Assembly (NCBI GenBank): GCA_026702845.1
Contig: JADCLS010000003.1
Location: 186,001-250,000 of the forward strand
Direction: 5' to 3'
From: Candidatus Heimdallarchaeota archaeon
Lineage (GTDB): Archaea > Asgardarchaeota > Heimdallarchaeia > Heimdallarchaeales > Kariarchaeaceae
DNA length: 64,000 bases
Shown here in pieces: positions 47,265 through 54,004 of this stretch. The position numbers and the translations under genes were made by a program. The stretch's first letter is position 1. Each line of letters opens with the position of its first letter. The notes beneath the pieces were generated by a model. The model searched no databases and had not been told where the DNA came from. It saw only the letters and a program-made list of their open reading frames with translations.

Positions 47265-48065
47265 CTATTTTTTATGTTGCTCTATCCGGTATTCAATATC
47301 ATATTTAGTTGATGCCTCAGCAAGTTTTTTCTCAATCTCGGTATAAGCTTCAGTTAATTCTGGATATGATCTACCTTCCAAATGAATTCTATACTGTGGG
47401 CTTCCAATGGTGGTAATCTCACTTGTAATCTCAGGAAAGTTCTTAATTGTAGTTTCAGCAACTTTAAGAAACTTCTTGATTTGTTCCACACCATTAGATG
47501 CAAAACTTCGGATTCCCAAATCGGCAGTTATCATAACGGTAGATACCTGAATGCTCATTTCTGCAATTTCATGGATTTCTTTTGCCAATTTAGGATCAAT
47601 ATCTAGAAAATCTATTACCTCCAAACCCGAATAAGCAAGTTCCTCAAACCCATTGTACAAGTTACCGAATTCGTTGATGAAGGGTTCTTCGAGAAGATCT
47701 CTAATTTCATCGATACTCATTTTTGTTCTCTCTGAAATGATATTTATCAATGCTAGAGCTGAATTTTGCTTTTTATATTCTGCAATTTTATCTTTTTTCA
47801 ATGATTCTGATACTCTTTTTATGCTGAGGTCTATCTGATTAGTGGATGGATTAACTCGTAAAACTCTACCCACAATTTGTTGATCCTGTCTGACAAAATT
47901 TCTGATATTTCTCACCCATGCACCGGTTATCTCAGATACATGCACATATCCCTCAACATTCTCGTACTCTTTTAATTTTACATAAACACCGTGTTTGGTT
48001 ATATTATGTACTACTCCAATTATCAAATCATGTTTTTGAGGTAGTTTTTTACTTGAATTTGTCAT
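47265..48065 (-). CDS. eif2a: Translation initiation factor 2 subunit alpha
   Basis: 266 residues. An S1 domain (GVVHNITKHGVYVKLKEYEN, GYVHVSEI), a helical middle and the C-terminal alpha/beta domain (ITTIGSPQYRIHLEG) match archaeal aIF2-alpha. Ser51-type regulation is a eukaryotic feature; the equivalent loop is present but unassigned. Co-transcribed with nop10 12 bases downstream. Confidence 0.92.
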   Translation of the reverse strand: MTNSSKKLPQKHDLIIGVVHNITKHGVYVKLKEYENVEGYVHVSEITGAWVRNIRNFVRQDQQIVGRVLRVNPSTNQIDLSIKRVSESLKKDKIAEYKKQNSALALINIISERTKMSIDEIRDLLEEPFINEFGNLYNGFEELAYSGLEVIDFLDIDPKLAKEIHEIAEMSIQVSTVMITADLGIRSFASNGVEQIKKFLKVAETTIKNFPEITSEITTIGSPQYRIHLEGRSYPELTEAYTEIEKKLAEASTKYDIEYRIEQHKK

Positions 48066-48298
48066 AAATATCCTATAGGATAGATATAAATAGATTCAAT
48101 TTAAAGTTGAAGTTAGTACTTCATTAAAATAAGTAGATACAACTTATCTTGTGTAAAAAACCTTCTAGGATATTTTGAAATTAGAATTTCGATAAGTATT
48201 GGACGGAAGCAGTAGAGTTTTCAATATTATTATTTATTACAGATGAATGCTTTAATAATTTCTTTAAACACTTGAGAAAATGGGATATTGTAGCACTT

Positions 48299-49729
48299 AT
48301 GAAAGATATTTTAGTTAGAATTGAATCAATCTATGATATACCACTAGGTAAAATCCTTGAGGATACCGGGCAATTCACCATACTCTCCTCAACAAATACT
48401 GAGTCCACAGCAGATTTGGACAATGTCTTACCTCATGATGTGCATATTGGTGATTTAGATCGAAGAATGGGCATCCAAATAAAAGGAATGGCAAAAGCAG
48501 TGGAGTTAATAGAACAGACATTTCAAACCCAACTTCCTGATAGTGTATTATTCAAACATCGATACCAACAAGACGCAATATTTTATGCTAAAGTTGTCAA
48601 ATATATCTATCGGAAGAAAATCGCTATTCTTGATCTAGGTGGTGAAAGGAATGGGATTTTATTTAACTATGAAGGGCAGAATGGGGATCTAATTCTAGTT
48701 CAAATTAAGGAATTATCAACTGAAAAAGATAAATTACCTGTTTGTTCTGAACTCTTTACCTTAAGTGGAAATTTTGTAATTCTTGAAGTTGGATCCAATT
48801 TTGTAAGAGTATCAAGAAAAATCAAAGGACAAGAACGAAAACGTTTACATGAAATTGGGAAAGAACTCCTTCCTGATGGTTTTGGAATTATCATCAGAAC
48901 CAGTGCCTCAAATATTAAACGGGATGATTTGGAGGCTGAAATTCAACAGCTAGTCTCATTATGGGAAACAATTGAGGAAGAAGTTGAGGAGCTAACAGAG
49001 CCAAAACGATTAGTTACAGGCGAGGTCCAATCAGAGATCATCGTGGGTCATGCCAGCAAAACTTACTTTGATGAGGTGAGAAAGGCACTTTTACCAACTA
49101 TACCTGATTATCATCATTTCAAAGCCTACTCATATTCTACTGGTTTCACACTCGATTTCGCTCAGAATTTTCTTGATCAAGTATCAGGAGAGGATTTAAG
49201 CCTTCATCTTAATTCGATGATTATTGAAAGAGATTATCCCGTAAATAATCATATTAAGGCTGAGTTCCATTATCCAGATGGTGTTCATGAGGAAATAAAT
49301 TTGGGTGATATCATTGAAAACACTGAATATTTTAAAACAAAGAAAATTCTAACTCAGAATGATATTAGCACCATTCCTCATCTAGATCTTGCAGTAAATG
49401 ATGTAATGGAAGTATTTTTCAAACCCGGTAGTTGGACCATTCATTATAAATTCTATTCAGGTATCTCATCTAGTTTGATCGGGCAGAGAATAAGAATAAC
49501 TACTCCTATTGATCTCATTTATAGAGGCAGGATTCGTGCTTTCGATATGGGCATGGAAGTATTTCATGACATCACTGGTGATGAAGTGATAAACTCCCTA
49601 GCTCAAAATACAGAACTCGACATGGTGGGGCTTGAGATGATTTCAGAAAAGCTTGATGATAAACTCGGAGAAGTGTATCGATATGCACTTGATGAGCTCC
49701 ATAGTGGTGAACCCATATTATATATTTGA
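48299..49729 (+). CDS. FAU-1-like RNase E/G-family protein
   Basis: 476 residues. MKDILVRIESIYDIPLGKIL, an S1-like domain with GGERNGILFNYEG, and a DUF402-like C-terminal part (KPGSWTIHYKFYSG, VNSLAQ-like tail) match archaeal FAU-1. FAU-1 binds AU-rich RNA and cleaves pre-5S rRNA in Thermococcales, which is of interest given the 5S gene in this window. Start at ATG 48299; the TTG at 48272 is less likely. Confidence 0.85.
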   Translation: MKDILVRIESIYDIPLGKILEDTGQFTILSSTNTESTADLDNVLPHDVHIGDLDRRMGIQIKGMAKAVELIEQTFQTQLPDSVLFKHRYQQDAIFYAKVVKYIYRKKIAILDLGGERNGILFNYEGQNGDLILVQIKELSTEKDKLPVCSELFTLSGNFVILEVGSNFVRVSRKIKGQERKRLHEIGKELLPDGFGIIIRTSASNIKRDDLEAEIQQLVSLWETIEEEVEELTEPKRLVTGEVQSEIIVGHASKTYFDEVRKALLPTIPDYHHFKAYSYSTGFTLDFAQNFLDQVSGEDLSLHLNSMIIERDYPVNNHIKAEFHYPDGVHEEINLGDIIENTEYFKTKKILTQNDISTIPHLDLAVNDVMEVFFKPGSWTIHYKFYSGISSSLIGQRIRITTPIDLIYRGRIRAFDMGMEVFHDITGDEVINSLAQNTELDMVGLEMISEKLDDKLGEVYRYALDELHSGEPILYI

Positions 49730-49741
49730 TGTGACAACCAG

Positions 49742-49960
49742 ATGGGATCTAATTCCGAGAACTGTATACTGAAAATACTTCGGGATTATCCAGATGGTCT
49801 TTCTACTCAGGAAATCATCGATAAATTAGATTTCTATCCAGAATTATGTAAAACATGTAAATCAGGGGCTGAATTAATTAGTATGGCAAATAAATTACAT
49901 CATAAGCAAAAAATCATTAGAATTGCTGAAAAAGGTGGTTTTAGGTGGAAATATCCATGA
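49742..49960 (+). CDS. Small winged-helix protein
   Basis: 72 residues. CILKILRDYPDGLSTQEIID and a recognition-type helix (LISMANKLHHKQKI) then GGFRWKYP wing match a winged-helix fold. A CKTC pair may bind metal. It is 12 bases after FAU-1 and its stop overlaps the next start (ATGA). Confidence 0.55.
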   Translation: MGSNSENCILKILRDYPDGLSTQEIIDKLDFYPELCKTCKSGAELISMANKLHHKQKIIRIAEKGGFRWKYP

Positions 49961-50307
49961 AACCAGTGAATTACTATTACTCATTGAAAATTTCAGAAGA
50001 ATATACACTCTCCATGTTCATCGTTGAATTTGAAAATGCGATTCAAGTAAGTATTTATGATGATCAAAAGATTGGATCCATGGTGTTATCCTACCCATCA
50101 AATGAAATAGTCTCCAGACAAGTGATATTTTCAGGTAGACATGAATCATTTGCTAATGCCGTGGGTCAATTACTTGCTCATTTCTCAAAGAAAATGGTAT
50201 ATTCATCTGTATATCTCAATGTAGCTTCTCCAGTATCCTTGGATCATATCAGATCTCTGATTGATAGATATAAGGACAATGATAATAAAAAAACTGAAAT
50301 GAAATAG
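49957..50307 (+). CDS. Proteasome assembly chaperone 3-like protein (tentative)
   Basis: 116 residues. The order of strands and helices, IQVSIYDDQKIGSMVLSYPS, then VIFSGRHESFANAVGQLLAH and a final helix SLDHIRSLIDRY, resembles remembered eukaryotic PSMG3 (with GKMGTLVSLEPS and a shared central gap). PAC3 pairs with PAC4 in eukaryotic proteasome assembly. No search was made, so this is a hypothesis. Located between a small winged-helix gene and eL30. Confidence 0.4.
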   Translation: MKPVNYYYSLKISEEYTLSMFIVEFENAIQVSIYDDQKIGSMVLSYPSNEIVSRQVIFSGRHESFANAVGQLLAHFSKKMVYSSVYLNVASPVSLDHIRSLIDRYKDNDNKKTEMK

Positions 50308-50358
50308 AGTACTGTTTTTTAAAGTAATATTTAAGTTGATTTCGAATACATCCATCTT

Positions 50359-50661
50359 ATGGTAGATCTAGATAAAAGTATCAGCGTTGTTAGAAAATCA
50401 GGGAAGACTGATATAGGTATGAAAAAAGCAATTCATGCAGCAAAGACTGGAAATGCAAAAGTAATAATTGCAGCTGCAAATGCTCCAGAAGATGCAAAAA
50501 ATGATATTGAATATTACTGTAAATTATCAGGTATTCCAATCATCAGCTATCCTAAAACCTCTCATGATCTCGGAATTGTTGTCGGTCGTCCTCACTTAAC
50601 CGCATTCATCACCGTATATAATGAAGGCGATTCAGATATTCTTGAAGCTATAGAAGCTTAA
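50359..50661 (+). CDS. rpl30e: Large ribosomal subunit protein eL30
   Basis: 100 residues. SISVVRKSGKTDIGMKKAIH, KVIIAAANAPED and SHDLGIVVGRPHLTAF are diagnostic of eL30 in the L7Ae-like fold. It is solitary here, away from the RNA polymerase operon where archaea often carry it. Convergent with nob1, four-base overlap. Confidence 0.93.
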   Translation: MVDLDKSISVVRKSGKTDIGMKKAIHAAKTGNAKVIIAAANAPEDAKNDIEYYCKLSGIPIISYPKTSHDLGIVVGRPHLTAFITVYNEGDSDILEAIEA

Positions 50662-51155
50662 TTTTTCCGATATCTAATTTTCTTAATATATGAATTGTTA
50701 CCACATATTTCACAATCCTGTAAATCATTAGTATAATTGCTATGACAGGAGGAACAAATATAGTTGTACTTTCGTAACTGCTTTCCTCCTCTTGTTTTTA
50801 TCCCATAACATTCGATTTTAAGATATTTAGCAACATTTTTGATTGCATAATCATCTGTGATTATTGATACAGGACCTGATGTTTGTAACTCTAGTCCCAG
50901 GGCCAAGACATCCAAATCTGCCTGAGAGAGCTTATTTTGTCCAATTTTTTTGCATGTGGATTGAATTTGTGCAATAGAAGATGTTGATGGATCAACAATA
51001 CTGATTTTTTTCTCCTCACTAAATAAATCAAAAATATGTTTGGTCTGGCTATTTTGTATCTCATCCAGAATTATTGAACTTAGATAAAACTCTCCATCGA
51101 TTTCTGGTATGACTTGCACATTCATGAAAATCCCAGAATCAAGAACATATTTCAC
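50658..51155 (-). CDS. nob1: Nob1-like rRNA endonuclease
   Basis: 165 residues. A PIN domain with YVLDSGIFM (Asp6), LSQADLDVLALGLEL and IITDDYAIKNVA supplies the acidic site. A C-terminal zinc ribbon (CSSC ... CEIC) follows. Nob1 makes the final cut at the 3' end of small-subunit rRNA. The ORGAN layout is normal. Confidence 0.9.
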   Translation of the reverse strand: MKYVLDSGIFMNVQVIPEIDGEFYLSSIILDEIQNSQTKHIFDLFSEEKKISIVDPSTSSIAQIQSTCKKIGQNKLSQADLDVLALGLELQTSGPVSIITDDYAIKNVAKYLKIECYGIKTRGGKQLRKYNYICSSCHSNYTNDLQDCEICGNNSYIKKIRYRKN

Positions 51156-51185
51156 AGGTAATTTAGGTTTGCTTGGTTTAATAAA

Positions 51186-51509
51186 CTAGCAATGAAGACA
51201 ATGATTTTTGATCGTGCCAAGTGTAAATTCTTCCTTACTAAGAGGAGTATACACATTATGTTGGCAAATCCTGAAAAAATATCTTTTTTTTCCTGCAATC
51301 TCGAATACATTTTTTGAATGTGATATTAATTCAGCATTTTCTTCTTTATGTATCTTACAAATTGCCTCTTCTGTTGGTAAATATGGTAGATCAAAACCAA
51401 GATTAAGAGATCTTGATTCAATGATACGGAATTCAAGTTCTAAATATTCGATTTCACGTAATATAGAATGATATTGCTCAGCAATTGTCTTATCAATTGA
51501 TAGTGCCAT
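51186..51509 (-). CDS. Hypothetical protein with possible zinc-binding residues
   Basis: 107 residues. An N-terminal helix is followed by Cys and His residues (CKIHKEEN, CQHN, HCLHC at the end) that could coordinate a metal. No known family. It lies 30 bases upstream of nob1 on the same strand and may be in its operon. Confidence 0.5.
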   Translation of the reverse strand: MALSIDKTIAEQYHSILREIEYLELEFRIIESRSLNLGFDLPYLPTEEAICKIHKEENAELISHSKNVFEIAGKKRYFFRICQHNVYTPLSKEEFTLGTIKNHCLHC

Positions 51510-51622
51510 GAAGAATAATGCATTTTTCTTGATATAAATACTAATAGAGTGTGTTAAAAGTGAAAAATCAATGAAAAATGTCTTATGTCTAAATATTCAC
51601 TAAGGATTACCTAAAAATACCT

Positions 51623-52243
51623 GTGTTGGAAAGGTATTTTGTGAAAATCAGCTTATTTGTAATTGTATTAATCATTACATCATTTATTCCGAGCTCTGGT
51701 GATACAATAACATCATTAGAGCTAGAAATTCATTCTCTAGTGAACCAAGAACGAGAGCATAATGATCTGAATGTACTTCAGTTACATAGCTCACTTATCC
51801 TTATTGCTAGGGCTCATAGTAATGATATGTTAAGCAATGGATACTTCAGTCATACAAATCTTGATGGGAAAACAGTGGTGGAAAGGGTATCTGAGGTAGG
51901 GATCAAATATACGTTGGTTGCCGAAAATCTGTTTTATGCTTCTGGCTATTCAGAAGATGATATTGCAGAAGTTGCAGTTAAGGGATGGATTGATAGTCCT
52001 GGTCATTACCAAAATATGCTATCCGCTAGTAGTTATACAGGGATAGGTGTGGCGAATAGTGGATCATTGTATTATATTACACAAGTCTTTATTGAGGCTA
52101 CTGCTGAGGAGATGGATAATTATGGATCTACGATTAATTCATCATCTGAAAGTAGTTTTACACTTACGCAAACACATTGGATCCTAATATTCTTTGGATT
52201 TCTTGCATTTCTTAAAATATTAGACTCTAGGATCCGAAAATAA
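51623..52243 (+). CDS. CAP-domain protein with membrane anchor
   Basis: 206 residues. An N-terminal hydrophobic signal (ISLFVIVLIITSFIPSSG), a CAP/SCP domain (HSLVNQEREHNDLNVLQL, ARAHSNDMLSNGYFSH, GWIDSPGHYQNML) and a C-terminal transmembrane segment (HWILIFFGFLAFLKIL). The YkwD-like His residues are retained. It would sit outside the membrane; no substrate known. Start TTG at 51623. Confidence 0.75.
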   Translation: MLERYFVKISLFVIVLIITSFIPSSGDTITSLELEIHSLVNQEREHNDLNVLQLHSSLILIARAHSNDMLSNGYFSHTNLDGKTVVERVSEVGIKYTLVAENLFYASGYSEDDIAEVAVKGWIDSPGHYQNMLSASSYTGIGVANSGSLYYITQVFIEATAEEMDNYGSTINSSSESSFTLTQTHWILIFFGFLAFLKILDSRIRK

Positions 52244-52298
52244 TAATAAAACACATATTTAATCAAATATATTTTTGACCAAAGCTACATTTTTCGAT

Positions 52299-52508
52299 AA
52301 AAAAATGCTTATCCAAAACTCACAACTCACGCCAGAAAATATCAGGGTTCGGGATGTTACCTGGTGCTCCCTCTCGCTATGACCGGCTTCATGAGCCAGC
52401 GTGCCGGAGTTCCCAATCGATCGCTCAGATTAGTACAATCCTAGTCGCAGAAAGGCTTAACTTTCCTGTTTACTGGAATAGTTAGTAGTTGTGGATAAGC
52501 ATTTTTTT
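52299..52508 (-). repeat. Inverted-repeat stalk enclosing the permuted 5S rRNA
   Basis: AAAAAAATGCTTATCCA (52299-52315) is the exact complement of 52492-52508, a 17-base perfect arm pair, continuing inward with imperfect pairing (AACT, CCAG blocks) to the BHB at 52340-52347/52462-52468. Together they form a long stalk. On the minus strand the end of the stalk supplies seven T residues (52299-52305) that can terminate transcription. The intergenic span 52244-52634 holds this element and no protein gene. Confidence 0.85.
52341..52462 (-). rRNA. 5S ribosomal RNA, circularly permuted gene
   Basis: Read on the minus strand, the 3' half of 5S comes first (AGTTAAGCCTTTCTGCG, GTACTAATCTGAGCG, GGGAACTCCGGC). 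After a 15-base loop comes the 5' half (GCCGGTCATAGCGAGAGGG, GCACCAGG, ACATCCCGAACCCTG). Helix I CCGGC/GCCGG is closed by that loop; helix II (AGAGGG/CTTTCT), helix III (CAGG/CCTG, 13-nt loop C) and helix IV (CTAATC/GATTGG) all form. A BHB joins the gene's ends: outer CCAGTAAA/TTTTCTGG, central CAGG/CCTG, bulges AAA and ATA. Cuts after the second bulge base release exactly 52341-52462, 122 nt, matching normal 5S size. Confidence 0.88.
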
Positions 52509-52634
52509 CTTGTCAGTCGCTCGTGAGCTTTCCGACAATTCTATGTGAATCTCTGTTCTATTTAAGGTTATATTAAGATAACAGATTAAACAAATCTTTA
52601 AATCTAATAACTTTTCCCCCTTCTTATTAAAAGT

Positions 52635-53114
52635 ATGGAATCAACTCCTCAACTTCAACCGGTTAAACCCTATGAAAAGGCATTTCTAGGTGGTACTTTT
52701 GATAGATTCCATTTGGGACATCAGAAACTAATTAGTACGGCCTGTTATCTTGCAGACTTTGTCTTTGTTGGACTAGTATCTGATCAACTTGGCACCCGAT
52801 TATTTCCTTCAAAAGAACGATTTGAGTTAATACAATCATATATTACGCGTTACAATTCAGTCGATGATTATATTTCTACTCAATGTAGCAGATATCAGAT
52901 TGGGATGCTAGATGATCCCTGGGGACCGGCGCCACTAGATCAGACAAAGCAAGGTGTATTAGTAACTTCGAGAGAAACTATGAATGCTGGATCAAAAATA
53001 AACAGCATTCGTGGTAAAAATAAATTAGTTGCACTCGATGTTGTGATCATTCCTTGGGTCAAGGATAATGACCAAAAAATCATTTCTTCTACAAGGTTGA
53101 GAAAGGAAGAATAA
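52635..53114 (+). CDS. coaD: Phosphopantetheine adenylyltransferase (archaeal CoaD)
   Basis: 159 residues. AFLGGTFDRFHLGHQKLI contains the HxGH nucleotidyltransferase motif; ISSTRLRKE supplies the second ATP-binding site. It makes dephospho-CoA from pantetheine phosphate. The stop codon is directly adjacent to the 3' end of the antisense tRNA-Ala gene. Confidence 0.9.
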   Translation: MESTPQLQPVKPYEKAFLGGTFDRFHLGHQKLISTACYLADFVFVGLVSDQLGTRLFPSKERFELIQSYITRYNSVDDYISTQCSRYQIGMLDDPWGPAPLDQTKQGVLVTSRETMNAGSKINSIRGKNKLVALDVVIIPWVKDNDQKIISSTRLRKEE

Positions 53115-53187
53115 TGGACTGCACGGGATTTGAACCCGTGGCCTCTTGATTGCGAACCAAACGCTCTACCAGCTGAGCTAGCAGCCC
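53115..53187 (-). tRNA. tRNA-Ala (anticodon CGC)
   Basis: Acceptor GGGCTGC/GCAGTCC, D stem GCTC/GAGC, anticodon stem TTTGG/TCAAG with loop TTCGCAA (anticodon CGC), T arm ACGGG-TTCAAAT-CCCGT, discriminator A. No intron. Its 3' end abuts the coaD stop. Confidence 0.95.
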
Positions 53188-53311
53188 CTTTTGATACTCC
53201 TAAAAAAATCAGGATTATCTAACATTCCAATAATAAAAGTCCAATTTAACTTCAATGATTGGTACTACAAGCAATTAGTTGTTATACTAGGAATTCCTTA
53301 ACTTCTCATAG

Positions 53312-53935
53312 ATGATTTCTCCGAAAAAATATTCATTAGAAGAAATTGATGATTATTTAGAAATAATTGCCAATAGCTTGTTACTTGGTGATATAATGAT
53401 TTATCCCACAGAAACAGTAGCTGGTATTGGTTCAATTTCTTTACAAGAATCACTAAATCGGATTTTCGATGCCAAAGGGAGAGATCAAAAAAAACCTGTA
53501 TCCTATGCTTTTTCGAATGTATCCATGCTTCGTGAGTATGTCTTCATAGATCCTAGATATCATAAGTTTCTAGATTTATTTCCAGGTCCTATTACCTTGA
53601 TATTACCACTGAAGGAAGGAGTGACACTTCATGGATTAACAGGGTCAACAGTGGGGGTAAGAATTCCAGATGTGCCTTGGTTTTTGAATCTTATTGAGAT
53701 GGTGCAACAACCAATAGTCACCACTAGCGCCAATATTTCGGGTCAACCTGCACCTGTAAATACATCGAAACTACCAAATAAATTGTTACAGAGTGTCGAT
53801 ATTCTAATCGAATGGCAAAATGATTTGCACGGTGTACCATCAACGATTGTATCTCTAGTCAATAAACCAGAAATTTTACGATTGGGGAGTATATCCGAAC
53901 AGATCATCAACGAGATTATACAATCACTTGATTAG
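53312..53935 (+). CDS. sua5: Sua5/YrdC threonylcarbamoyl-AMP synthase
   Basis: 207 residues, YrdC domain only. IYPTETVAGIGS, KGRDQKKPVSYAF and TTSANISGQPAPVN are the family motifs. It starts synthesis of the t6A37 tRNA modification with Kae1 and partners. Lacks the C-terminal Sua5 domain. Confidence 0.9.
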   Translation: MISPKKYSLEEIDDYLEIIANSLLLGDIMIYPTETVAGIGSISLQESLNRIFDAKGRDQKKPVSYAFSNVSMLREYVFIDPRYHKFLDLFPGPITLILPLKEGVTLHGLTGSTVGVRIPDVPWFLNLIEMVQQPIVTTSANISGQPAPVNTSKLPNKLLQSVDILIEWQNDLHGVPSTIVSLVNKPEILRLGSISEQIINEIIQSLD

Positions 53936-54004
53936 CTAACTTAGTTACCATTACCAAGTTTCTTAAAACAACAATTATCTATTTAGTACAAGGAGTACAC
54001 ACGC

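Noticed and set aside
52341..52462. 5S pseudogene
   Set aside because: All helices and loop C length are intact and the ends form a strict BHB; a decaying copy would not keep these.
52299..52508. Insertion sequence or MITE, because of the 17-bp terminal inverted repeats
   Set aside because: No target-site duplication or transposase, and the interior is a folded 5S rRNA with BHB; the repeats act as an RNA stalk.
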